A DNA stretch of 39,544 bases from Bacteroidota bacterium (GCA_003164895.1 PLUL01000074.1:1-39544); one strand, 5' to 3'. Numbered from the stretch's first letter, positions 8,901 to 15,769 are shown. Numbers and translations: made by a program. The notes: a model not told the origin generated them from the sequence alone.

Positions 8901-9288
8901 AATTTGGATTGTTGAGTTCCGTTTGGTAATGAGTAAATTTTTTCAGCATCGGGTTGTAGGCATTCAATCCGCCATCGTGCGTGCCCACCCAAATAATTCC
9001 TTTGCTGTCCTCGTACAAATATTCGATCCAATTATCCGAGAGTGAATTTGTATCGGAAGCATCGTGTTTATAAACCACCATGCCATAACCATCGTATTTA
9101 TTCAAACCATCCTGAGTTCCAAACCACAAGTATCCTTTTTTATCCTGAAGAATGCAATTCACCGATGCCTGAGAAAGACCTTGTTCAGAACCAATGCGAG
9201 TGAATTTTACATCCTGAGAAAAAGATGGTATAAGGTATATGGTATAAAGTATAAGGTATGATACAAATCGGTGCAATCGAATTTTCAT
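5971..9288 (-). CDS. Beta-propeller sensor / SpoIIE-type (PP2C) phosphatase, SiaA-like
   Basis: A 1105-aa membrane sensor. Order: signal peptide (ends SFSQ), about fourteen regulator-propeller repeats of the type GYLWFGTQDGLNKYDG forming two periplasmic propellers, a Y_Y_Y domain (to about residue 790), one membrane helix (NIFYIFCVLFTVAFVFGF), a coiled coil (KKILEQKVAERTAELAQKN, then SSIQYAKRIQQAILP), and a cytosolic PP2C domain with metal-binding motifs DIVSGDFYW, VDCTGHGVPGAF, SDGFAD and QVDDV. It replaces the histidine kinase of hybrid two-component propeller proteins with a Ser/Thr phosphatase. By analogy to SiaA it should dephosphorylate the nearby SiaC-like protein in response to an extracellular cue. 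The codons for the start and signal peptide are built from short repeats (9226-9304). Confidence 0.9.
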   Translation of the reverse strand: MKIRLHRFVSYLILYTIYLIPSFSQDVKFTRIGSEQGLSQASVNCILQDKKGYLWFGTQDGLNKYDGYGMVVYKHDASDTNSLSDNWIEYLYEDSKGIIWVGTHDGGLNAYNPMLKKFTHYQTELNNPNSISNDIIKCIHEDKNGTYWIGTNYGLNTFDGKTNKFEKYFHEEGDTTLLSGFRVETIYEDKKGRLWIGTHDGGLNLFNPAQKTFHCYLDESIGKESQYYNRIKTITEDESGILWITTDNGGLASFNPETKKYLQRFTYDGNPNSKGILDNRISSVCFDDKKVLWIATKSEGIFCYRKNENIFSHFRNNDYDFQSLSNDVVNCIYMDKQNNIWIGTEAGGINVYFPNAARFKHYHKDITNENEFQSNTIFSITEDREGLIWAGTLQGGITTINRATNTYKNFGNGTPTSLSRAKNNSVLSLFEDKDGLIWVGTWGGGINTYDKKTGKINCIMESDAVTCIAQGNGHLIWIGVYGRGKGLFAYNKETQSMTNFTADDGLSSNDINCIYEDKNRNIWIGTAGGGLNKLNLSNSKEKKCSVKIYKYEKGRNSLSNNTVNCIYDDEKGNLWIGTSNGFDKFDIKKETFTHFYEKDGLPNSNIWGILGDKKGNFWISTNKGIARFNPNIENKEGNAFKSFTTRDGLQGDEFNQGSYFQNKKTDEMFFGGLNGFNSFYPDDIADNNHIPPVYITSFKKFGKETELDTSISDKKNLELSYKDNFISFDFVSLDYTFSAKNKYSFMMEGLDNDWSPPSPRKYVSYTNLPGGDYTFRIRASNSDGVWNEKGVELHIKVIPPWWKTNIFYIFCVLFTVAFVFGFIRYRTSAIQKEKKILEQKVAERTAELAQKNKDITSSIQYAKRIQQAILPTREQIQKHFPESFVLFKPKDIVSGDFYWFGEKNGRKIAACVDCTGHGVPGAFMSMIGTNLLNQIILEDGITDAAAILSALNQGVRSALKQGVRNEIETTDGMDIALCSIDSNAREVQFSSALRHLIVISENKITKIVGNKFPIGGAQLDTERIFTNHLINPNKGDMIYMFSDGFADQFGGDKGKKFMIKQLHELLLSVNNLPLKEQSALLEKTLEDWKGNHSQVDDVLVIGIRV
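9226..9260 (-). repeat. Heptamer tandem repeat encoding a signal-peptide core
   Basis: On the coding (minus) strand: CATACCT, TATACTT, TATACCA, TATACCT, TATACCA, five exact 7-bp periods. They encode the hydrophobic core SYLILYTIYLIP of the propeller/phosphatase signal peptide. Because 7 is not a multiple of 3, the peptide repeats every three units. Confidence 0.85.
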
Positions 9289-9304
9289 CTGTGTAATCTG
9301 TGCT
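9266..9304 (-). repeat. GATTACACCGATT / TACACAGAT repeat spanning a start codon
   Basis: Contains AATCGGTGCAATC (9266-9278), one mismatch from the inverse of GATTACACCGATT found at 24503, 24528 and 37002. It also holds two 9-bp units ATCTGTGTA and ATCTGTGCT (9287-9304). The ATG at 9288 overlaps the first 9-bp unit. Confidence 0.6.
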
Positions 9305-9309
9305 TAAAG

Positions 9310-9317
9310 CAAAGGTA
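9310..9317 (-). promoter_or_regulatory. -7 box of the propeller/phosphatase gene
   Basis: TACCTTTG on the minus strand matches TAnnTTTG and lies 21 nt before the ATG at 9288. The -33 region is not clear. Confidence 0.45.
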
Positions 9318-9341
9318 AGAAAAGATAAAAGGTGAAATGAT

Positions 9342-9803
9342 TCAGATTTTTTTTATACTAAAGATTGTATGCGATTTCGCAGAATGTTCTACTCTCACCT
9401 TATCGTCGGCTTTCAGTTTGTCAAAATCAGGAACATCCAAAAGAATATTTTCTCGCTTGAACTGCTGATTGCCGATGAAGATTATTTCTCCTTCGCGTTT
9501 AACAATACGGGTTTCGATAACTTTTTTTGCAGGAGATTTGGTCTCTTTCCGGTATTCTGAAATATTACTTATATAAATTCGTCCGCAGAGTGCGATGGTA
9601 GTTAAAAACGCAAGCGTTACCAATCCGAGATTATCAAAACCTGCTGTGAAAAAATTAAAGTAAATAATAACACTGATGGACCCTCCGATAAGGAAAAAAT
9701 AAATTACACTTTTTGTCAGAAGTTTTTTGCTAAAGATTTCTTTTAATCTGGCTTTTTCTTCTTCGCTAAAATTTTCTTCGCGTGTTTGCTGAGATGGATT
9801 CAT
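9342..9803 (-). CDS. Small two-helix membrane protein of unknown function
   Basis: A 153-aa protein I cannot assign. It has a charged N-terminal stretch (EEEKARLKEIFSKK), two adjacent membrane helices (about residues 33-52 and 57-78), then a soluble C-terminal half that looks beta-rich (IIFIGNQQFKRENILLDVP). It lies 53 bp upstream of the propeller/phosphatase on the same strand and is divergent from dacB. A role next to the sensor is possible only by position. Confidence 0.6.
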   Translation of the reverse strand: MNPSQQTREENFSEEEKARLKEIFSKKLLTKSVIYFFLIGGSISVIIYFNFFTAGFDNLGLVTLAFLTTIALCGRIYISNISEYRKETKSPAKKVIETRIVKREGEIIFIGNQQFKRENILLDVPDFDKLKADDKVRVEHSAKSHTIFSIKKI

Positions 9804-9852
9804 GATTTACGAAGATAAAAATATTCGTTTTAACTATGCCCAACTCTTTTCA

Positions 9853-9860
9853 TAACTTTG
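9853..9860 (+). promoter_or_regulatory. -7 box of dacB, 4 nt from ATG
   Basis: TAACTTTG matches TAnnTTTG and is followed by ACGG and the ATG at 9865. A TTTT (9828-9831) at 21-nt spacing may serve as a weak -33. The arrangement predicts a leaderless or near-leaderless mRNA. Confidence 0.45.
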
Positions 9861-9864
9861 ACGG

Positions 9865-11346
9865 ATGAAAACATTGAGAATTGAATTTCTTATTTTATCC
9901 TTTTTTGTTTTTGGAACTTCCTTTTCACAAATCAAACTCATTGCAAAGATCAATTCTCTTAAATCCGATTCCGATATTGCTCATGCTTCATGGAGCATTT
10001 GCGTGCTGGATGTGAAGAAAGATTCCGTCATTACTTCATACAACAGCAATTTATCATTAGTTCCGGCAAGTACGCATAAAATTCTTACCACCGCTGCCGC
10101 ACTTGATTTGCTGGGATGGGATTTTAAATATGAAACGCGTCTTGAATACGATGGAAAGTTTGATTCCATTGCAGGAATTCTTCATGGGAATATTTACATC
10201 AAAGGAAGCGGAGACCCAACACTCAATTCGGAAACTTTTAAAAAGAAAAGCGATACTGTTCCGCTCACCGATCAATGGGCTCAACTAATTTTGGCGAAAG
10301 GGATAAAGAAAATAGAAGGCGCTGTGATTGCCGATGCAAGTGCGTTTGACGATGAAACAATTCCTTCCACATGGATTTGGGGCGATATGGGAAACTATTA
10401 TGGTGCAGGAGCAAACGGATTGAATTTTTCAGACAATAAATTTTCTATCTATTATAAATCCGGTAGCAAGAAAGGTGATTCTGCCATCGTCACAAAAATT
10501 TCTCCTCAAATTCCGGGAATGAAAATTACAAGTTATGTTCATACCGGATTATATCTTGATAATGCTTTTATTTATGGTGCTCCATACAATAATCTTCGCT
10601 ATGTGAAAGGCACAATACCTGCCGGTAAAAATAATTACCAAGTAGAAGGAAGCATTCCTGATCCTTCACTTTTTTGTGCGCAGTCGCTTGACAGTTCGTT
10701 GAAAAAAATAGGAGTGGTGATTAGTAAACCCGCAACCACCATCAGGGCTGTTAAACTTGAAACCTTAAATTCTAAACCTGAAACTGAGAAGCGGACACGC
10801 TTCTTCACTCAAACCTCACACACGCTCGATAAAATTATATATCAGACAAATATGCAGAGCAATAATTTATTTGCAGAAACGCTTTTAAAAACTATTGCCT
10901 GGAAAAAAACAAGTATTGGCAGCGAGCAAACCGGAATTGATATTGTTCAAAATTATTGGAAGCAAAAAGGAATTGACCTTAAAGGTTCTTACATGGCGGA
11001 TGGCTGCGGACTTTCGCGCTTTAATGCCATCACAACAAAACAGCTTTCAGAAATTCTCAGAGTCATTACACAGGATACCGTTGTGTTCAATAAATTTTAC
11101 AATTCGCTTCCTGTTGCGGGAAAAAGCGGCTCGCTCGGAAAATTATGTAAAGGTACACTTGCCGAAAATAATATTCATGCCAAGAGCGGGTACATGACGC
11201 GAGTTCGCAGTTATGCAGGATATGCCACCAGTAAAAAAGGCAATCTGCTTTGCTTTGCCATCATCATAAATAATTACGATTGCTCTCCGCAGCAGATGAA
11301 AGAAAAATTAGAGGAGCTGATGATTGCAATTGCAGAGATAGAATAA
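9865..11346 (+). CDS. dacB: D-alanyl-D-alanine carboxypeptidase/endopeptidase, PBP4 (peptidase S13)
   Basis: A 493-aa periplasmic enzyme of the PBP4/DacB family, which trims peptidoglycan stem peptides and cuts cross-links. The signal peptide ends FGTSFSQ. All three active-site motifs are visible: SxxK as S69-T-H-K72, SxN as S332-N-N, and KSG at K440-442 (the KTG position). The long insert between SxxK and SxN is typical of the class. A short segment near residues 297-307 (KLETLNSKPET) is encoded by a 7-bp tandem repeat and is probably a surface loop. Convergent with the CPBP gene, 14 bp apart. Confidence 0.93.
   Translation: MKTLRIEFLILSFFVFGTSFSQIKLIAKINSLKSDSDIAHASWSICVLDVKKDSVITSYNSNLSLVPASTHKILTTAAALDLLGWDFKYETRLEYDGKFDSIAGILHGNIYIKGSGDPTLNSETFKKKSDTVPLTDQWAQLILAKGIKKIEGAVIADASAFDDETIPSTWIWGDMGNYYGAGANGLNFSDNKFSIYYKSGSKKGDSAIVTKISPQIPGMKITSYVHTGLYLDNAFIYGAPYNNLRYVKGTIPAGKNNYQVEGSIPDPSLFCAQSLDSSLKKIGVVISKPATTIRAVKLETLNSKPETEKRTRFFTQTSHTLDKIIYQTNMQSNNLFAETLLKTIAWKKTSIGSEQTGIDIVQNYWKQKGIDLKGSYMADGCGLSRFNAITTKQLSEILRVITQDTVVFNKFYNSLPVAGKSGSLGKLCKGTLAENNIHAKSGYMTRVRSYAGYATSKKGNLLCFAIIINNYDCSPQQMKEKLEELMIAIAEIE
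10751..10785 (+). repeat. Heptamer tandem repeat inside dacB
   Basis: Five exact 7-bp units: TTAAACT, TGAAACC, TTAAATT, CTAAACC, TGAAACT (consensus TKAAACY). It is read in frame and adds roughly a dozen polar residues to DacB between catalytic motifs. Confidence 0.85.
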
Positions 11347-11360
11347 TAAATTTATAGTTT

Positions 11361-12071
11361 TCAAAGCAATCCTTTTTGCCACAATGCTGCCAGATCCATC
11401 ATCAAACCTACGCTGTAATGAATGCATACTCCAAGAAGAATAGAACGACTTTTTAAACTTAATGTGCCAAGTACAATTCCGGCAACGATTGCAGCTATGG
11501 TTTCGGGCAGTGGTTTGCCGAAGTGAATCATGCAATACGGAATCGTCATCACCAATACGGAATAAATCCCAAAGCGATGTTTCATTCCATGCACCATAAA
11601 TCCGCGAAAGAAAAATTCCAGCGAGATGAATTGCAGTAAATACAATGCTTCCCACATCCAGAAATTAGGATAGAGTTTTTCTCCTTTACTTAATTCGTAA
11701 AATGGATACCTTGCCTGAAAAGAAGAAGTTTTAGAAAAAAAATAAACCAACGGAATCATCACCGCAAGCATGATGAGATATAAATAATAATCTTTGAAAG
11801 CTCCCTGAAATTTCAAACCGTAATCGCAAAGATTTTCTCTGAAGATAAGTTTGATAGTTAAAACCGGAACCACAAAATAAAAAGTGCAGAGAATAAAAAC
11901 CCAATTTGCTAAACCGGATAATTGAGCGTTATCGGAAAAATGAATCCACGTCTGCATTTCCGGCAGATACTTGTTTAGTGTTAGGCAAAGTGCCGAAAGA
12001 ATACAAATGATAATTACTTTTTTATCTATGCCTTTTTCAAGTTCCTGCGAAAAAAAATCATTTGTCTTCAT
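11361..12071 (-). CDS. CPBP-family intramembrane protein (Rce1/CAAX-protease-like)
   Basis: A 236-aa polytopic membrane protein with about seven helices. The CPBP signature region reads SLEFFFRGF, then PYCMIHFGKPLPE and CIHYSVG. In active family members the first motif is EExxxR; here the first Glu is Leu while the second Glu and the Arg are kept, together with both His motifs. It may be catalytically altered or use another residue. Divergent from rsmE. A -7 box (TACTTTTG, minus strand, 12079-12086) lies 7 nt before the start. Confidence 0.8.
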   Translation of the reverse strand: MKTNDFFSQELEKGIDKKVIIICILSALCLTLNKYLPEMQTWIHFSDNAQLSGLANWVFILCTFYFVVPVLTIKLIFRENLCDYGLKFQGAFKDYYLYLIMLAVMIPLVYFFSKTSSFQARYPFYELSKGEKLYPNFWMWEALYLLQFISLEFFFRGFMVHGMKHRFGIYSVLVMTIPYCMIHFGKPLPETIAAIVAGIVLGTLSLKSRSILLGVCIHYSVGLMMDLAALWQKGLL

Positions 12072-12078
12072 AAGAAAT

Positions 12079-12086
12079 CAAAAGTA
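12079..12086 (-). promoter_or_regulatory. -7 box of the CPBP gene
   Basis: TACTTTTG on the minus strand matches TAnnTTTG, 7 nt before the ATG at 12071. No -33 TTTG at standard spacing. Confidence 0.4.
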
Positions 12087-12121
12087 GTTCATATTTTTTA
12101 CACACCTTTGCAATACTTATG

Positions 12122-12155
12122 TTTTCGTATTTTTCGTATAATTTCGATTTTCGCT
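12122..12155 (+). repeat. TTTTCGTA-type repeat upstream of rsmE
   Basis: Units TTTTCGTA, TTTTTCGTA, TAATTTCGA, TTTTCGCT in succession. The first is the inverse of TACGAAAA at 3739-3746, so this is the same family in opposite orientation. It ends 5 nt before the rsmE start codon. Confidence 0.6.
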
Positions 12156-12160
12156 GATTT

Positions 12161-12913
12161 ATGAATCTTTTTTATCATCCGGAAATAAACAATTTACAAA
12201 CCATCATTCTTTCAGAAGAAGAATCTACTCATGCAATTCGTGTGCTGAGAATGAAGGCAGGCGATGCAATTTTTATGACTGACGGAAAAGGAATGTTTTA
12301 TGAAGCGGAGATTATTTACGACAATTCAAAAAAATGTCTTGTAAAAATTGTAAAATCTGTTGCTGATAAGTCGAAAAGAAATTTTCATCTGATCATTGCC
12401 ATTGCTCCAACAAAAAGCATTGACCGCTTTGAATGGTTTCTTGAAAAAGCAACGGAGATTGGATGTGATGAAATTATTCCTATTTCCTGTAAACATTCCG
12501 AAAGAACCAGTATAAAAGCTGAGCGCTTGAATAAAGTGATTGTATCTGCAATGAAACAATGTTTAAAATCCCAACTTCCTAAATTAAATGAACTAAAGGA
12601 TTTTAAAATCTTTATTGAATCAACAAAACAATTTTCCGGACAAAAATTTATTGGACATATTCCTGAAGTTTCAGAATCTAAATTTCCGCCACAGAATCCA
12701 AATGGAAAACCACTTTCAAAATCCTTAATCCTTAATCCTAAATCCCAAATTTTGATTTGTATCGGTCCCGAAGGAGGATTTTCTGAAGATGAGGTAGCAC
12801 TCGCGATCCAAAATGGTTTTACATCCATCAGTTTGGGAAACTCGCGCCTGAGGGTTGAAACAGCCGGAGTGGTAGCTTGCAGCGTGGTGAATATGATGTA
12901 TTTAGAACAATGA
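12161..12913 (+). CDS. rsmE: 16S rRNA m3U1498 methyltransferase
   Basis: A 250-aa SPOUT-class enzyme that methylates N3 of U1498 in 16S rRNA. The N-terminal PUA-like domain contains HAIRVLRMKAGD. The C-terminal knot motifs are clear: IAPTKSIDRFEWFLEKATEIG, then CIGPEGGFSEDE and the SAM-binding LGNSRLRVETA. An extra stretch before the GPEGGF strand (KPLSKSLILNPKSQ) is encoded by a 7-bp repeat and is not part of the usual family core. The start fits the family's beginning (MNLFYHPEI). Confidence 0.94.
   Translation: MNLFYHPEINNLQTIILSEEESTHAIRVLRMKAGDAIFMTDGKGMFYEAEIIYDNSKKCLVKIVKSVADKSKRNFHLIIAIAPTKSIDRFEWFLEKATEIGCDEIIPISCKHSERTSIKAERLNKVIVSAMKQCLKSQLPKLNELKDFKIFIESTKQFSGQKFIGHIPEVSESKFPPQNPNGKPLSKSLILNPKSQILICIGPEGGFSEDEVALAIQNGFTSISLGNSRLRVETAGVVACSVVNMMYLEQ
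12717..12752 (+). repeat. Heptamer tandem repeat inside rsmE
   Basis: About five periods of 7 bp: (C)AAAATCC, TTAATCC, TTAATCC, TAAATCC, CAAATTT. Read in frame, they encode SKSLILNPKSQI just before the conserved IGPEGGF strand. Confidence 0.8.
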
Positions 12914-12995
12914 AGTATTTAACATCATTCTGTTTGCAACTATTATAAGACACTTTCCGTACAAAATGCTTATTAGGTAGTTTCGGTTAACCTTT

Positions 12996-13025
12996 TTTGT
13001 ACTGATAATTTTTTTTCTATCTTTG
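12996..13025 (+). promoter_or_regulatory. Two-part Bacteroidota promoter
   Basis: TTTG (12996-12999), 18-nt spacer, TATCTTTG (13018-13025). This is the clearest -33/-7 pair in the window. It implies transcription from about 13030 and supports the ATG at 13053 over the frame opening at 13023, which lies inside the promoter. Confidence 0.75.
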
Positions 13026-13052
13026 TATTATTCTTATTATCAATCGTATGCA

Positions 13053-14378
13053 ATGAAAAAATCTGCTATTCACATTTTATCGGTTTTAATCATTCCAATT
13101 GTGATTTTAGGATTTGTCGGTAAGTCTTTCTCGCAAGACGAACCTATTAATTTGCTTTCTGTTACCGGAGGAGGAGGAGTTCTTACTTTCAATGGAAATA
13201 TTGGTAAAGGAAAAGATGTAAGTGCATATACATACATAAGAGGTGGATATGTTTTAAATGTTGAAAAGAAATTTTTGAAAGATTGGATGGGTGCTTCCCT
13301 GAATATTATGACCGGTCAACTTGCCATGGGAGAACGATCAACGGATACTTCTAAAAATAAAAATTTCCAAAGCTCTTTGATGCAATTTGGTTTGAATCTC
13401 AACTTTTATTTGCAAAATAAAAAAGGTATTCCTCTTATTCCATATTTAACAACCGGATTTTCTTACGCGATGCTTAATGCGAAAACTGACATCAAATTCA
13501 ATGGCGATTCACTATATTATTATTGGACTGATGGCAGTATTCGGAATCTTCCTCAATTACCTCAAAACGAAGTAAAAGCGCGTTATGTAAATCGTGATTA
13601 TATTTATGAAACACCGCTTGCAGGTGCTGCGAAAAGTGCTATTGGAATTCCGGTTGGTATTGGCGTTAAGATGATCATTTGTAAACAAGTTGAAGCAAAT
13701 ATTGGAGCCACCTATCATCTTACGTTCACCAAAGCAATTGACGGAGTGTCAGGAGGTATAAATGACAAATACCTTTATTCGTATTGTTCCCTTACCTATA
13801 ATATTTATGTAAAATCGAAAGCAACAAGAGAAAAAGAAAAGAAAGATAAGAAATCTGCGCCCAATATTGATTTTGCAAAACTTGATAAACTTGATGCAGA
13901 CGGTGATGGAGTGAAAGATGCAGATGACGAATGCCCAGGTACACCTAAAGGAGTAAAAGTTGATGCCAAAGGTTGTCCGCTTGATTCGGATGGTGATGGA
14001 GTTCCAGATTATTTAGATAAAGAACCAAACACTCCCAAAGGAGCTATTGTTGATGCTCAAGGAAAAACTGTTACCGATGCAATGATATTGGCAAAAGCAA
14101 AACAAGATGAGCTTGCGGTTTCAAGAAGTAATAATTTCATGGCAAATCCTTCTACATCTGAGCTCTCAAAATTAGATAAAGAGATTAAAAATAAATCGCA
14201 ACAAAAAGGATCTATTACATCTAAAATCCCAAAAGAGTTTCAATCCGCAGATACAAATCATGACGGAATAATTTCTTCTACAGAAATCACTGCCGTACTT
14301 GATGGTTTCTTTGACGGCACCAACGATTACACAGTAGAAAGAATTCATGCGCTGATTGATTATTTTTTCGAGCAATAA
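13053..14378 (+). CDS. Outer-membrane barrel with thrombospondin type 3 repeats and C-terminal EF-hand (paralog A)
   Basis: A 441-aa secreted protein. The signal peptide ends GKSFSQ; a beta-barrel-like region runs to about residue 260; a lysine-rich hinge (KEKKDKKS) follows; then calcium-binding thrombospondin-3 repeats (DADGDGVKDADDECPGTP and DSDGDGVPDYLDKEPNTP). A linker leads to a C-terminal EF-hand-like loop (SADTNHDGIISSTEI) and the end LIDYFFEQ. The usual OmpA peptidoglycan-binding domain after TSP3 repeats is absent; an EF-hand takes its place. The next gene is a paralog with the same layout 17 bp downstream, so they form an operon. A calcium-dependent envelope role is inferred. Confidence 0.8.
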   Translation: MKKSAIHILSVLIIPIVILGFVGKSFSQDEPINLLSVTGGGGVLTFNGNIGKGKDVSAYTYIRGGYVLNVEKKFLKDWMGASLNIMTGQLAMGERSTDTSKNKNFQSSLMQFGLNLNFYLQNKKGIPLIPYLTTGFSYAMLNAKTDIKFNGDSLYYYWTDGSIRNLPQLPQNEVKARYVNRDYIYETPLAGAAKSAIGIPVGIGVKMIICKQVEANIGATYHLTFTKAIDGVSGGINDKYLYSYCSLTYNIYVKSKATREKEKKDKKSAPNIDFAKLDKLDADGDGVKDADDECPGTPKGVKVDAKGCPLDSDGDGVPDYLDKEPNTPKGAIVDAQGKTVTDAMILAKAKQDELAVSRSNNFMANPSTSELSKLDKEIKNKSQQKGSITSKIPKEFQSADTNHDGIISSTEITAVLDGFFDGTNDYTVERIHALIDYFFEQ

Positions 14379-14395
14379 TCATTTGTTGATTTCAA

Positions 14396-15718
14396 ATGCA
14401 AAAACTTACTACTCTTTTTGTTTTTTTTCTGATGTCGGTTTTCTATTCCTTTTCGCAGGATAGCAAAGATCAGCCGAAAGAAATTATTGCAATCGGAGCC
14501 GGAGCCGGAGTGCTAACTTTCCATGGAGCTGTAGGTGAGAAATCGTTGGTGGGAGCTTATACTGATATTCGCAGTGCCTATTCGATTTCTGCAGAAAAAA
14601 ATCTTAATAAATATTTTTCTTTATCGCTGAATTTTTTGAAAGGAAAAGTTGCTGCCGATGATAAAGCATCCGACAATATTCAAAAGCTGAATTTTGAATC
14701 TCCCATTACTCAAATCGGAATCAACGGAACATTTTATCTGAATATAAAACCGGAACAGGTTGTCATTCCGTTTGTGTCAACAGGAATTTCTTTTTTTTCC
14801 TTTGACCCGCACGGAGATTTAAAAGATAAATATGGAAACACATATTATTACTGGAACGATGGAAGCATCCGAAATATGCCTGAAAATTCTCAGGATGTTT
14901 TTTATGCAAAAGTAATAAGTCGCGATTATACTTATGAAACGCAATTAGGAAAAGACATTGGGTATTCTCGTACAGCTTTTTCAGTGCCGGTTTCATTAGG
15001 AGTGAAATTAAAAATAACTCCTCACTTCGATGTAAAGCTTGGGTTCTCGTATAATTTTTCTACCACAAGTTACATTGATAATGTAAAATCAAGCACCAAC
15101 AATAAATATCTCTACACTTTTGCTTCCTGCGACTGGCATTTCTTGAAGCCAACTAAAAAGGAAAAAGAATATTCCAATATTGATTTTGCCACTCTTGATA
15201 AAATGGATTCAGACGGCGATGGAGTTCCGGATATGGATGATATGTGTCCTAATACTCCAAAAGGCGTTAAGGTGGATGCAAAGGGTTGCCCGATTGACAG
15301 CGATGCTGACGGAGTTCCAGATTACTTGGATAAAGAACCTCACTCGAGAGGAGGATTACCTGTGGGACCCGATGGCGTAGAACTTACAAGAGAACGGCTG
15401 GCGCAACTGCAAAAAGAATCTGCTTTTGGAAAAGATGCTGCATCGCATAAAGATGTAATGAGCGAGCAGTTTAACAAAAAACCCAGCGCGGCATTTATGA
15501 AAGAAGTAGAAGCAATGGAAATTGATAAGAGAAAAAAACAAGATGCTAAAAAAGCAACCGTTCCAATCCCTTATGATTTGCGTATTGCCGATTGGAACAA
15601 AGATGGCTTTATCACTTCAGATGAAATTGCAAAAACCATTGACGCTTTTTTTGACGGTAGTATAAACTTTTCTGCCGAACAAATTCACCGACTCATTGAT
15701 TTCTTCTTTGAGCAGTAA
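14396..15718 (+). CDS. Outer-membrane barrel with thrombospondin type 3 repeats and C-terminal EF-hand (paralog B)
   Basis: A 440-aa tandem paralog of the preceding gene. The signal peptide ends YSFSQ, and the N-terminal GAGVLTFHGAVG matches GGGVLTFNGNIG in paralog A. TSP3 repeats (DSDGDGVPDMDDMCPNTP, DSDADGVPDYLDKEP), an EF-hand loop (ADWNKDGFITSDEI) and the closing LIDFFFEQ follow. The Ca-binding modules and C-terminus are better kept than the barrel segment, which suggests an old duplication under selection at the C-terminal end. It probably shares the promoter at 12996-13025. Confidence 0.8.
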   Translation: MQKLTTLFVFFLMSVFYSFSQDSKDQPKEIIAIGAGAGVLTFHGAVGEKSLVGAYTDIRSAYSISAEKNLNKYFSLSLNFLKGKVAADDKASDNIQKLNFESPITQIGINGTFYLNIKPEQVVIPFVSTGISFFSFDPHGDLKDKYGNTYYYWNDGSIRNMPENSQDVFYAKVISRDYTYETQLGKDIGYSRTAFSVPVSLGVKLKITPHFDVKLGFSYNFSTTSYIDNVKSSTNNKYLYTFASCDWHFLKPTKKEKEYSNIDFATLDKMDSDGDGVPDMDDMCPNTPKGVKVDAKGCPIDSDADGVPDYLDKEPHSRGGLPVGPDGVELTRERLAQLQKESAFGKDAASHKDVMSEQFNKKPSAAFMKEVEAMEIDKRKKQDAKKATVPIPYDLRIADWNKDGFITSDEIAKTIDAFFDGSINFSAEQIHRLIDFFFEQ

Positions 15719-15744
15719 CCATTAATACCTTTCCTCTAATTTTC

Positions 15745-15752
15745 TATCTTTG
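15745..15752 (+). promoter_or_regulatory. -7 box of thrS
   Basis: TATCTTTG matches TAnnTTTG, 17 nt before the thrS ATG. No TTTG at the -33 distance, so this is a partial promoter call. Confidence 0.4.
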
Positions 15753-15769
15753 TTTCCCATTTTAAAATT

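Noticed and set aside
12385-12828. 147-aa minus-strand open frame
   Set aside because: Antisense shadow of rsmE.
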